64,000 nt of DNA from VRUE01 sp033856275 (GCA_033856275.1 JAWVFJ010000023.1:1-64000), one strand, 5' to 3'. Positions 54,201-62,184 are shown, counted from the stretch's first letter. The notes: a model not told the origin generated them from the sequence alone. Numbers and translations are program-made.

Positions 54201-54420
54201 GCTCGGCCAACCGACGAATCTCACCGGGATCGCTATCGCTCGTTTCGAGAGCATCGAAAAGCGCCAGCTCCCAAGCCTGCTGCACAAACCCCACGGAGTC
54301 GTGATCGATCGTCTCGATCGGCACCTCCAAGGCCTCGCCAATTCGCGTTCGGGTCGCTTCGGCCACAACCTCTCGCGAGGCGTCGCCCGGAATGGCCGCC
54401 TCGATCCAGCTGGGGGTCAC
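51265..54420 (-). CDS. hamB: Ski2-like SF2 helicase, HamB-like (Hachiman defence)
   Basis: About 1051 residues. A helical N-terminal region of about 300 residues precedes the SF2 core: LPTSSGKT (314-321), APTRALVNQ, TTPEKLD, DEAH (428-431), GVGVHHSGISEDCR, ATTTISQGVNFPV, and NVAGRTGRIG. A C-terminal helical domain follows, as in Ski2-like helicases. GTG at 54420 overlaps the nuclease stop by one base (TAGTG), so the two are co-translated. Codon use is less GC-biased than neighbours. HamB in Hachiman holds HamA in check until it meets damaged DNA. Confidence 0.72.
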   Translation of the reverse strand: MTPSWIEAAIPGDASREVVAEATRTRIGEALEVPIETIDHDSVGFVQQAWELALFDALETSDSDPGEIRRLAERAFQLVRVLDAPQEPLPADRFLVKVGCLGLLADRQADAARLLSKHTPYEAGAQDAWGERTQAAIWSAWLRLIRKEGWADLDAIGVLIADLRAAQREFEGDYLEAGAAVARARAWELVALYHVAHAAEILAEFVTTGSSEGHFDVRQQLDGQFDRALTACGRSELVELEVLLRFLRAAANRLVDNSIWTVTRAVNSRVTDFVRSVVDRGRHQPLFEVLPPQRQALREQGLLGSSTRSVVVSLPTSSGKTLIAQFRILQALNQFDREQGWVAYLAPTRALVNQMTRRLREDFAPLGISVERVSPALEVDGLEAALLTERDEDSLFRVLVTTPEKLDLLIRGGWEEEIGRPLTLVVVDEAHNLQQGDRGLRLELLLATINRECRFAQFLLLTPFLDDAEVLSQWLDPSSHDEVRLAVDWVPNDRSIMLSHAHAADGRGAFSIELEALHTTHPTLYSRTPFGLETDRPLGFSWSAVKDSPNKIAAATAELLKDRGSSIILAQRTDYAWGIARTLYEGQGTDVEMSPAVELVRDFLAEEMGETFPLVKYLERGVGVHHSGISEDCRVLIEWLLEKEDITYLAATTTISQGVNFPVASVILASHQYPYGEDIPPQDFWNVAGRTGRIGQGDLGIVALACADDDRAVVLRDFVNRQVAGFDSTLVKMALAARDAISEGDLSRLSYLPAWSGFLQYLAHSYRQIGDPNLFATEVEQVLRGALGYQQLRDREPELAEGLLDAVGVYAEGLAGKPLSLVDATGFSWESVSATLARVGEAGISADSWDGATLFAGASNDLRSLMGLILEVPELRENLDFALGGTKVNGALLAQVTSDWVQGRQLADIAEEYFVRKKKGPPEAAMTECCKVIYGRLAPTVSWGLSALQSLTLGDALEQMSEADAETVRNLPSRVFYGVNSDSAIALRLLGVPRGAAVPLAENLPAAQRGESVARLRSDLTEMAESDWKAAIGEKGGLYRSVWRVLEGERP

Positions 54421-55208
54421 TAAGCCACTCCGGCAGCCAGCTGCGGCCACTCGGCGACGGGATGCGGGAGATACCAGGCACTCAGCTCATAGGCAGTAGG
54501 AGCATCGACCGTCCCAAGAGCCTTGCCTCTAGCTTCCAGATCGAGGGCGTGTGGGGTCGTGTCACGCATGAGCAGGCCAAAGAGAATGAAGTCCCGTCCC
54601 TGCGAGTTCAGAAACCTGCGGACTGCACTTTCGTAGAGAGGCCAGTAGTCGGTTCCATTGCAGCGCGGTCGAAGCCACTTGAGGATCGTGACTTGAAGAG
54701 CCCTGTCGCTCTCAAGACGCTCAAGCTGATGGGCCATCCCGCCACGACCGTTTACGACTCCCGGTGGTCTGTCCTCGTCAGCGGACGTCTTCACCTCACC
54801 GATGGCCAGCGAGGCCTCGCCGTCATCGAGGGTGACGAAGCCGATCAAGTCAGCCCCCGGGAGCGACGCCTTGGGAGTGCGCTTATCGCGCTCAGTGTTC
54901 CAAGGCCAAATGGCACCCCTTTGTTCGGCGAGGAGAACCTCGGCCATCGCCTCCCCCACCTCCCAAGGCTGGCGCTCATGGCCATCGGCGGTGAGGACCG
55001 CCTCGACGGTCTCCACCGCCACGCCGGTCCCAGCCAGACCAGCGAGCTCGGTCGCAAAAGTCTGGCTCTCCTCCGCGTCTTCGAGGCGCTCGCAGACCGG
55101 GCCGCTGATGAACGCGCGAAAGTCCGGGTCTGCAGCGATTGAGCCTCCGGTCCACGTCGCCTGGCCCGAACGGTCGGAGTAGTTCTCTGTGATCGTGCAT
55201 GGGGTCAT
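54420..55208 (-). CDS. hamA: HamA-like PD-(D/E)xK nuclease (Hachiman defence)
   Basis: 262 residues from ATG 55208. WEVGEAMAEVLLAEQRGAIWPWN, SLPGADLIGF and AIGEVKTS give the active-site order Asp (GAD), Glu-x-Lys (EVK) of PD-(D/E)xK nucleases, in the arrangement of HamA (formerly DUF1837). Size and operon order nuclease then helicase fit Hachiman. Other restriction-type nucleases with a Ski2-like partner are the main alternative. A TTG at 55232 is an alternate start. Confidence 0.65.
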   Translation of the reverse strand: MTPCTITENYSDRSGQATWTGGSIAADPDFRAFISGPVCERLEDAEESQTFATELAGLAGTGVAVETVEAVLTADGHERQPWEVGEAMAEVLLAEQRGAIWPWNTERDKRTPKASLPGADLIGFVTLDDGEASLAIGEVKTSADEDRPPGVVNGRGGMAHQLERLESDRALQVTILKWLRPRCNGTDYWPLYESAVRRFLNSQGRDFILFGLLMRDTTPHALDLEARGKALGTVDAPTAYELSAWYLPHPVAEWPQLAAGVA

Positions 55209-55424
55209 CGCGGGCAGCTCCAAGCGGAACAAGGAGTGACCGGCCGGCCCTCCAGACGCTCCGGCTCAAGATAGGAGCCGCACCGGACTCAACCAAGTTG
55301 CGGAATCACCCGTAGTTGCGGCTTGTCGGGGGCCAGATCCCATGGCCCTGCGCGGATTAAGTTGCACCCATTCCGACCACCAGCCTGACGTCGGCACATC
55401 TCTCTCCATCGAAGGTCGTATTCG

Positions 55425-55611
55425 GTGCCTGACTGGGGCGTTGGTGCGCCGTCGGGGCCGCGTTCTCTCGCACCCCAGGCAAAGCCTAAGCTAAGTCGGA
55501 CCTCTCTCGAAGCGCATGTTGCCCCAGGCGTTGCCCCATGGCCCATTTTGAACCCCTTTGTCTGCGCTCCCAGAAAGACGAAAGCCCCGCAAATGCGGGG
55601 CTTTCGTGAAA
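55425..55611. repeat. Left arm of the integrated elements, copy A
   Basis: Contains a GC-rich hairpin (from 55427), two TTGCCCCA at 55519 and 55531, TGGCCCATTTTGAAC, and the terminator 55579-55606 (stem CGAAAGCCCCGC/GCGGGGCTTTCG, loop AAAT), which ends the tRNA transcript on the minus strand (TCTTTC follows). Apart from this arm, 55233-55611 holds no recognisable gene. Confidence 0.75.
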
Positions 55612-55685
<74 letters not shown>

Positions 55686-55739
55686 GCGGTTTGGTCATGC
55701 TAGCAACGTATGGCCTGCTGTCTCTAGAGTGGCGCGGGC

Positions 55740-56681
55740 ATGGCTGGGGACTCTCATCGGGTGGCGGTGGTCGACATCGGCTCCAATTCGACGCGGCTGT
55801 TGATCGCCGAGGTCGCGGAGGGGCGGGTGATCGAGGTCGAGCGGCAGAGCCGGGTGACCAGACTCGGGCGCGGGGTCGACCTCTCTGGCCAGCTCTCCGC
55901 CGAGGCCATCGAGGCCGCCTGCGAGGCGATTGCCGACTACATGGCGATTTGCCGAGATACGGGTGTGGAGCGGATCGAATCGATTGCGACCAGCGCCGTG
56001 CGCGATGCTTCCAACGGCGGTGCCTTCGTTGCCGAGCTGCGTGAGCGCTTCGCACTCTCGGCCCGGGTACTCGATGGCGAGGAGGAGGCTCGGCTCACCT
56101 ACCTCGGCGCCACCTGCGAGCACGTCCCCAGTGAGCCGACGCTGGTGGTCGACATCGGTGGCGGCTCGACCGAGCTGATCGTCGGCACGGGCGAGGAGAT
56201 CGCTTTCCACGCTTCCCTGCAGGCCGGCGTGGTGCGCCACAGCGAGCGGCACATCACCAACGATCCACCCAGCGCCCCTGAGCTCGAGGCCTTGGCCAGC
56301 GACGTCCGGGTGCTAATCGAGGGTGCGGTCTCAGGGCAGCCAGGCATCGAGGTCAGTGCCGGAATCGCCGTGGCAGGCACGCCGACCTCGCTGGCCTCGA
56401 TAGAGATCGGCCTCGAGACCTACGATCCGAAGCAAGTACACGGGCATACGCTGACCCTTGTCTCCATTCAACGCCGCCTCTCGCAATTGGCCTCTGCCCC
56501 TCTGTCCAAACGGGCAGAGATCACCGGCCTGCACCCGGATCGCGCGCCCAACATAGTCGCCGGGGTGGTCATTCTGGCGGAGACAATGCGCGCCTTCGAT
56601 CTCGACAGCATCGAGGTGTCCGAGCACGACATCCTCTACGGCACGGCGATTTCGGCTGTATCGGCTTTGGACTGCGGATAA
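55740..56681 (+). CDS. Ppx/GppA-family exopolyphosphatase
   Basis: 313 residues of the ASKHA fold: AVVDIGSNSTRLLIAEV (phosphate 1), TSAVRDASNG, and VVDIGGGSTELIVG (phosphate 2). The short form lacks the C-terminal HD domain. It hydrolyses polyphosphate or pppGpp. It begins 55 bases from the tRNA 5' end on the other strand. Confidence 0.92.
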   Translation: MAGDSHRVAVVDIGSNSTRLLIAEVAEGRVIEVERQSRVTRLGRGVDLSGQLSAEAIEAACEAIADYMAICRDTGVERIESIATSAVRDASNGGAFVAELRERFALSARVLDGEEEARLTYLGATCEHVPSEPTLVVDIGGGSTELIVGTGEEIAFHASLQAGVVRHSERHITNDPPSAPELEALASDVRVLIEGAVSGQPGIEVSAGIAVAGTPTSLASIEIGLETYDPKQVHGHTLTLVSIQRRLSQLASAPLSKRAEITGLHPDRAPNIVAGVVILAETMRAFDLDSIEVSEHDILYGTAISAVSALDCG

Positions 56682-56699
56682 TCTCGTATTCTCAATGAC

Positions 56700-57010
56700 G
56701 GGTAATGCCGTGTTCCTATGTGGACAGTTGGGCTTCGGGGAGCGCTCCAGATGGGTTAAGGCAGCGGTCTAACCCCCAAAATTGGCTGCTTTCTCCTACT
56801 AAATTATGAGTAGCGAGGAACGAGCCAACTAGACGCAACGGATAGACGGGCAGATACTGGCCACATCGGGAAAGAGGTGGGGCATACCACCACAGACCCG
56901 GTACAGGACTCGGACGATTGCCGCATCATGGCGCCTCCCGCCGTCTGGGTCCATCAAATAAGAACTGGTCCCTGAAGACGTACCCCTGCCCGTCCTGAGG
57001 GACCAACTTG
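56700..57010 (+). ncRNA. Candidate structured RNA (unassigned)
   Basis: No gene fits 56682-57058. Pairings visible: GGGTTA 56753-56758 with TAACCC 56770-56775; its loop GCAGC 56761-56765 with GCTGC 56785-56789, giving a pseudoknot; CTCCTACT 56793-56800 with AGTAG-C-GAG 56809-56817; GGTGG 56876-56880 with CCACC 56887-56891; GACCC 56895-56899 with GGGTC 56947-56951; TGGTCCCT 56966-56973 with AGGGACCA 56998-57005. It ends at an intrinsic terminator. No match to tmRNA, RNase P, SRP or a known riboswitch is recognised. Confidence 0.45.
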
Positions 57011-57043
57011 AATCGGCCGCCATCGCTGGCGGCCGATTCTCTT
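57011..57043 (+). terminator. Strong intrinsic terminator
   Basis: Perfect 12-base stem AATCGGCCGCCA/TGGCGGCCGATT with loop TCGC, then CTCTTT on the plus strand. It would stop a rightward transcript from 56.7 kb and lies just beyond the stop of the convergent thiamine-enzyme gene. Confidence 0.8.
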
Positions 57044-57058
57044 TAGGCGGAAATCAGC

Positions 57059-58669
57059 TCAAGCCAGGTTCGACTTGCGCGGGTAGACGACCTCGGGGTC
57101 GGTGAGGACGTTGACCAACGTCGGTCGCCCTGACCCGAACGCGCGCTCCAGAACGGGTCGCAACTCACCGGGATCTCGAACCAGGACCCCATCGCAACCG
57201 AGCGCTTCGACCATCTCCTCATACGGGGTCTCGGGCCGCAGCTCCGCCGCCACCGAATAGCCATAGAGGAACTTCATCGGATGGTGCTCGAGCGCCCAGA
57301 TCCCGTTGTTGCCCATTACCCCGACAATCGGCAGGCCGTGTCGCGCCATCGTGTCGAACTCCATGCCGGCAAAGCCGAAGGCGCCATCGCCCAGCAGCAG
57401 GCAGACCTGGCGGTCGGGGTGGGCCAGCTTGGCGCCGATCGCCTGTCCCGGTCCGGCGCCAAGGCAGCCGAAGGGGCCCGGATCCATCCAGCAGCCGGGC
57501 TGGTAGGTGTCGACGAAGCGGCCGGCGTAGGAGACGAAGTCGCCCCCGTCGCCGACGACGATCGCGTCGCGCTCCAGCACTTCAGCCAGCTCCTTGTAGA
57601 CGCGAACCGGGTGCAGCGGTGAGCGCGAGTCGTTCAGTTCCTCCTGCTCGGCGTCCCGCTTCTCCTCCTCGGCCTGGCGCAGCTGCGCAAGCCATGGCCT
57701 CGTCTTCGCTCCACCCTCACCCACCGACTCGCGAATAGCGGCCAGGCTAGCGGCGACGTCGCCGACCAGGTCAACCTGTGGCGCCCGGTTGGCAGCGAGC
57801 GCGTTTGACGCGGCGTCGAGACGGATCAGCTTGGCGTCCTCGGCGATGCTGGCACCGAAGCCGAGGCGGAAGTCGAGCGGTACGCCGATCACCACGGCCA
57901 CGTCGGCACCACCGAGCCCGGCACCTCGGGCCCGGCTGAAGGCAAGCTCGTGGTCGGCAGGCAGGCAACCGCGTCCCAAGCCATTGAGAAAGACCGGGAT
58001 GCCGAGCACCTCCGCCAACGCTCGCAGCTCCTCCTCCCCCCTGCCCCAGTAGAGCCCGCTGCCGGCCATGATCGCGGGGCGCTCCGCCCCGGCGAGCAGG
58101 GCGGCGGCCTCCTCGACCCCCTCGGCGGGACGCGCCGCGGCTTGTGGAGAGGCGGGGATCTCGGCCTCAGCCTCGGTAAAAACGACGTCGAGTGGGTAGT
58201 CGATGAAGGTAGGTCCGTTCGGGCGGGCCAGTGCCAAGTCGAGCGCCGCCGCGGTGCGAGCGGCAATCTGGCCCGGCTCTTTCACGGTCTCGGCAGACTT
58301 GACCAGCGGCGAGACAAAGGGAAGGTGGTCGATCTCCTGCAACGAGCCCGAGCCCCAGCGCAGCTCCGGTGCCCTGCCACCCAGCACGCAAACAGGCGAG
58401 CAGTTGGCCTGTGCCCCGGCAATCGCGCTGATGCCGTTGGTAACGCCCGGACCCGCAGTCAGCGCCGCCACCCCAACATTCCTCGTCGCCTTGGCGAAGC
58501 CCTCGGCGGCAAACACCGCCGACTGCTCGTGCCGGACATCGACGATCTCGATGCCCTCGGCCTTGCAGCCGTCGTATATAGAGAACAGGTGTCCCCCAGA
58601 AAGCGTGAAGAGATGGCTCACGCCTCGCGACTTGAGCACCTTCGCGACTATCCGTCCCCCGTGGTCCAC
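57059..58669 (-). CDS. Thiamine-diphosphate-dependent enzyme (acetolactate synthase-like)
   Basis: 536 residues with three TPP-enzyme domains: catalytic Glu region VRHEQSAVFAAEGFAKAT, central FAD-like domain, and the TPP motif GDGAFGFAGMEFDTMARHGLPIVGVMGNNG. Nearest relatives are the acetolactate synthase large subunit and oxalyl-CoA decarboxylase. No small subunit (ilvN) gene lies nearby, so a role in branched-chain synthesis is not assured. GTG start at 58669. Confidence 0.88.
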   Translation of the reverse strand: MDHGGRIVAKVLKSRGVSHLFTLSGGHLFSIYDGCKAEGIEIVDVRHEQSAVFAAEGFAKATRNVGVAALTAGPGVTNGISAIAGAQANCSPVCVLGGRAPELRWGSGSLQEIDHLPFVSPLVKSAETVKEPGQIAARTAAALDLALARPNGPTFIDYPLDVVFTEAEAEIPASPQAAARPAEGVEEAAALLAGAERPAIMAGSGLYWGRGEEELRALAEVLGIPVFLNGLGRGCLPADHELAFSRARGAGLGGADVAVVIGVPLDFRLGFGASIAEDAKLIRLDAASNALAANRAPQVDLVGDVAASLAAIRESVGEGGAKTRPWLAQLRQAEEEKRDAEQEELNDSRSPLHPVRVYKELAEVLERDAIVVGDGGDFVSYAGRFVDTYQPGCWMDPGPFGCLGAGPGQAIGAKLAHPDRQVCLLLGDGAFGFAGMEFDTMARHGLPIVGVMGNNGIWALEHHPMKFLYGYSVAAELRPETPYEEMVEALGCDGVLVRDPGELRPVLERAFGSGRPTLVNVLTDPEVVYPRKSNLA

Positions 58670-58716
58670 GAAAGCGAGAGCCTAAGGGACGCTTCGGCCC
58701 GGCTACCATCGGCCTT

Positions 58717-58803
58717 GCCCGGGTGGCGAAATTGGCAAAAGCGGCGTCCTTAAAAGGCGCTGCCCCACTGGGGGGCTTGCGGGTTCGAATCCCGCCCCGG
58801 GCA
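58717..58803 (+). tRNA. tRNA-Leu (UAA)
   Basis: 87 bases beginning GCCCGGGTGGCGAAATTGG and ending CCCGGGCA, with a 7-base acceptor stem. Anticodon loop CTTAAAA gives UAA. A long variable arm (TGCCCCACTGGGGGGCT) marks the class II leucine tRNA. T arm GCGGG-TTCGAAT-CCCGC. CCA not encoded. Confidence 0.95.
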
Positions 58804-58937
58804 TTGCTTGCAGGCCGCCATTGTTGATTTTGGGTTTCTAAACCCGCACTAAAAACCGCCGAGGTACCGCAACTACCCCGCTGCTACGGTGTCTCTGAGC
58901 TAGAAGACAAACGCCTTCCCTGGTTCGGAGGATTCGC

Positions 58938-60455
58938 TTGGAGGCTTCAGCTCTCACACATGCCAGTCGCCGCGGACTCCTCGCCCGGCGTTCCCCGCTG
59001 CTCAAGCTCCAAGGCGATGAACGCCTGATCGCGATGGCTCGCGCTGGCAACCCCGGCGCTTTCGAGACGATCGTCGACCGTTACCAAGGCCGACTGCTCG
59101 GCTTCTCTCGCCAGATGCTCGGCTCTACCGAGGACGCCGAGGACGTCCTGCAGGAGGTCTTCGTCAACGCCTACCGAGCGATGCTCGCCGACGAGCGCGA
59201 GATCAACCTGCGCCCGTGGCTCTACCGGATCGCCCGCAACCGCTGCCTCAACCAACTGCGCAAACCAACTGCCGACGCCCAGGAATCGATGGACATGGTG
59301 CCAGCAGTAGAGGCCGCCTCCACTGCCGAGAAGGTCCATAACCGCGAGGAGTTCCGGCAGTTGCTCACCGATGTCGGCAAGCTGCCCGAGACCCAGCGCT
59401 CGGCACTGCTGCTGCGCGAGATGGACGCGATGTCCTACGAGGAGATCGCCCAGGCGATGGAGACCAGCGTGCCCTCGGTCAAGTCGCTGCTGGTGCGGGC
59501 GCGGATCTCGCTCGCCGAGGCGAGCCAGGCGCGCCAGTTGACCTGCGGCGAGGTGCGGATCGACCTGGCCGAGGCAGCCGAGGGACTGCGCAAGCTCTCT
59601 GGCCCGGTGCGTCGTCACGTGCGCGACTGCGAGGAGTGCGGTGACTTCCGCTCGCAACTCCGCTCCAACGACAAGGTCCTCGCCGCTCTGGTGCCGGTTG
59701 GGCCTCTTGTCGCGCTAAAGGGCTTCATCGTTTCCAAGCTTGGCCTGGGAGGAACAGGCGCCGGTGGCGCGGCGACCGCTACAGGCGCCGGCGCCACCGG
59801 CGCCGGCGCTGTCGGCAGCGTTGGGGCGGCGCTCAGCTCCGGCGGCGCAGCTGGAGGACTCGGTGGCCTTGGGGCTGTAGGCGGCGCGATTGGCACCAAG
59901 GCGGTCGCCGGCGTCGTTACGGCAGCCGTGATCACCGCTGGGGCGGTCGAGGTGCAGCAGTCCGAACATTCGCCGGTGAATCCGTCGGCAGCGATTTCTC
60001 GCGAAGTCCATTCGGCGCCTCCCATCGCGGTAGCCCTGGCGCACAGCGCTGTCATCGCGCCAGTCCGCTCGCAGACCCCGGCCGAACCAGCGGCCCTCCC
60101 CGCCAACGAACCTACCCCGGCCAAACCCACCAGCTCCAAAGCGACACCCCCTGGGCCCGTCGAAAGCGCAGCCGAGGGGTCGGCCACTGGCGGCAGCGAA
60201 GCGCCCGCGGAAGCAAGTCCCCCTCCCCAGACCGCAGCTGACATCGGTGGCGCGACGCCTTCCACCGGCACCGCCGGTGCTCCTGCCGGCGGCGGCACGG
60301 TTGTCGTAACCGTCGGCGGCTCACCGAGCACCCCTCCGCCAGCAGCCGCTCCAGCGGCGGAAACGGCTCCTCCGCCGGCTGAAAGCAGCCCGCCCCCAGC
60401 GGAAGAAGCGCCGCCCATCTCGGGTAGCTCCGAAGCCCCCGCCGCCGAAGGCTAA
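58938..60455 (+). CDS. ECF sigma factor fused to zinc-finger and membrane/extracytoplasmic domain
   Basis: 505 residues. Sigma-2 (DAEDVLQEVFVNAYR, 66-80; WLYRIARNRCLN) and sigma-4 (LPETQRSALLLREMDAMSYEEIAQAMETSVPSVKSLLVRARISL, 149-192) form a complete ECF factor. A ZAS-type zinc module follows (Cys203, His227, Cys231, Cys234), then a Gly/Ala-rich hydrophobic span (about 270-350) and a Pro/Ala/Ser-rich tail likely outside the cell. TTG start with GGAGG six bases ahead. It may be a self-inhibited, membrane-tethered sigma factor; no separate anti-sigma gene is adjacent. Confidence 0.88.
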   Translation: MEASALTHASRRGLLARRSPLLKLQGDERLIAMARAGNPGAFETIVDRYQGRLLGFSRQMLGSTEDAEDVLQEVFVNAYRAMLADEREINLRPWLYRIARNRCLNQLRKPTADAQESMDMVPAVEAASTAEKVHNREEFRQLLTDVGKLPETQRSALLLREMDAMSYEEIAQAMETSVPSVKSLLVRARISLAEASQARQLTCGEVRIDLAEAAEGLRKLSGPVRRHVRDCEECGDFRSQLRSNDKVLAALVPVGPLVALKGFIVSKLGLGGTGAGGAATATGAGATGAGAVGSVGAALSSGGAAGGLGGLGAVGGAIGTKAVAGVVTAAVITAGAVEVQQSEHSPVNPSAAISREVHSAPPIAVALAHSAVIAPVRSQTPAEPAALPANEPTPAKPTSSKATPPGPVESAAEGSATGGSEAPAEASPPPQTAADIGGATPSTGTAGAPAGGGTVVVTVGGSPSTPPPAAAPAAETAPPPAESSPPPAEEAPPISGSSEAPAAEG

Positions 60456-60479
60456 GACAGGCTCGAACCCCGGCCCCCG

Positions 60480-61406
60480 CTACTGGAGGCCGATTACCTT
60501 GAGGCGCCGCATCAGGCAGGTGCCGGCGAATTTGCGCGTCTCGGCGAGTGAGTAGCCGAACAGTTCCCAGTCGTCGCCCTCTGGCGCCCAGGGGGGCGAA
60601 AGGACACCGTCGGCCACCGGCAGCGACTCCTCGAGCGTACGCTGGATCGCCTGCTTGTAGCGCTCGTCCTCGCGCGCCTTCTCGCGCAGGAAGACCGAGC
60701 CGAAGGCGACGTGGCGGTGCTCGTCGCGGGCAACATTCTGAAAGCCCTCGACGAAGGTAGGCAGCGTGCCTTCGCGTTCGTTGTAATCCATGATGAAGTG
60801 CTGGCCGGTGAGGGCGAGCATTCCCTCAATCACCATGTGGTAGAGCGTCACCGCCTCGACCAGGGCCTCTGTGTCCTCCGGTTCGGCCGAGAGGCGATCG
60901 GTCCGCTGCTTCAGCATCTCGTCGAAGAGCCGGCCGAAATTCTCATTCAGGTGCTCGGAGGTCTGCACCAGCATCTCTGAGAGCTGGTCGGACTCGAGCA
61001 CCCCCACCTCCCGGTAGAAGCGCTCGAAGAAGCGCACGTGGCGAGCCTCGTCGGCGATTTGAGTGCAGAGGAAGATGCGCTGGTCCTCGGTCGGAGCGGC
61101 CCGCATGATCGGCCCCAACTCCTCGGCGACCTTCTGCTCGCCGATGAAGAACGAGGAGAGCCCGTACATGCGCTGGAAGCGTTCCTCCTCGCTGAAGCGC
61201 TCGTTCCAATCCTCGCGATCGCGGCTGAAGTCGAGCTCCTGCGTCTGCCACTGCTGGCGCTCCCAGAGCAGGTAGAGCTCCTCGTAGGTGAGGAGCTTGA
61301 CGTCGGCGGTGCGGTCGGCTGCCTCCATCAGCGCCGGATCGGCGGTCGCCTGGAAGTCGGCCCGCTCGGTCCGTGTCTCGGTCCCGGATGCCTCAGTGGT
61401 TCCCAT
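60480..61406 (-). CDS. R2-like di-iron protein (ribonucleotide reductase beta-like)
   Basis: 308 residues from ATG 61406 (GAGGAGAG ahead). Helices carry di-metal ligands: FFIGEQKVAEELGP, ADEARHVRFFERFYREV, VIEGMLALTGQHF and DEHRHVAFGS. It fits R2 or R2-like ligand-binding oxidase. No large subunit (nrdA/nrdE) gene is present in the window, so oxidase rather than reductase function is possible. Confidence 0.85.
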   Translation of the reverse strand: MGTTEASGTETRTERADFQATADPALMEAADRTADVKLLTYEELYLLWERQQWQTQELDFSRDREDWNERFSEEERFQRMYGLSSFFIGEQKVAEELGPIMRAAPTEDQRIFLCTQIADEARHVRFFERFYREVGVLESDQLSEMLVQTSEHLNENFGRLFDEMLKQRTDRLSAEPEDTEALVEAVTLYHMVIEGMLALTGQHFIMDYNEREGTLPTFVEGFQNVARDEHRHVAFGSVFLREKAREDERYKQAIQRTLEESLPVADGVLSPPWAPEGDDWELFGYSLAETRKFAGTCLMRRLKVIGLQ

Positions 61407-61466
61407 CGCTGCTCTCTCCTCGGCTCGGCTGTGCGGTCCGGGCGAGACTAGCATCGGCCTGGCTGG

Positions 61467-62183
61467 TCAGCCAGTCGTATGTGACTGGCCGGGTTCGAGC
61501 ACGACCACGGTCGAGGAGGTCTTCTCCTCCACCTCGGATTTGAAGGCCTGCGGATCGGACTCGATCGCCGGGAAGGTGTTGAAATGCATCGGGATCACGG
61601 TCCCGGCGCCGACGAATTCGGCGGCCACCACGGCGTCGCGACGATCCATTGTGTAGTGGCCGCCAATCGGCAGCAGGGCGACGTCGATATCGCTGCGCTG
61701 AGCGATCAGCTTCATGTCGCCAAACAGGCAGGTGTCGCCAGCGTGGTAGACGGTCGTTCCGCCAAGCTTGATCACGAGGCCGGCGGCGGGGCCGATCACG
61801 ATCCCGTGCTCGGCGCTGAAGGGCGACTCTTCGGAGCCGGGCACCGTGTTGGTGTGCCAGGCGGGGACGAGGCTGATGTAGCCCCAGTCGAACTCCACCG
61901 TGCCGCCGAAGTTGGGATCGCTGACGTTCTCCACCCCTTGGCCTTCCAGCCATTTCGCCAGCTCTACGATCGCGACGCAGTGGGCGCCCGTGCGCTTGGC
62001 AACCGGGACGGCGTCGGCGACGTGGTCGGCATGTCCGTGGGAGAGCGCGATATGAGTCGGATCGACTTCTTCGCCCGTCGTCACCGCAATCGGGTTGTTC
62101 GGCTTGAGGAACGGATCGACCAGGACCCGCGTCTCCCCGTCGCTCAATTCAAAGCACGACTGGCCGTGGAATTTGATCTCCAT
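61467..62183 (-). CDS. UPF0173 metallo-hydrolase (metallo-beta-lactamase fold)
   Basis: 238 residues: FHGQSCFEL start, zinc motif HGHADH, HTNTVPG, HAGDT and the MHFNTFPAIESDPQAF ending typical of UPF0173. Substrate unknown. 60 bases after the R2-like gene on the same strand. Confidence 0.92.
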   Translation of the reverse strand: MEIKFHGQSCFELSDGETRVLVDPFLKPNNPIAVTTGEEVDPTHIALSHGHADHVADAVPVAKRTGAHCVAIVELAKWLEGQGVENVSDPNFGGTVEFDWGYISLVPAWHTNTVPGSEESPFSAEHGIVIGPAAGLVIKLGGTTVYHAGDTCLFGDMKLIAQRSDIDVALLPIGGHYTMDRRDAVVAAEFVGAGTVIPMHFNTFPAIESDPQAFKSEVEEKTSSTVVVLEPGQSHTTG

Positions 62184-62184
62184 C

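Noticed and set aside
43565..55611. CRISPR array made of the repeated arm sequences
   Set aside because: Repeats are kilobases apart with genes between and match tRNA-fMet, not short regularly spaced repeats. No array was seen anywhere in the window.
56730..56830. tRNA-like element near 56.75 kb
   Set aside because: No T arm (TTCRANY) or acceptor pairing could be found; the stems fit a pseudoknotted RNA better.
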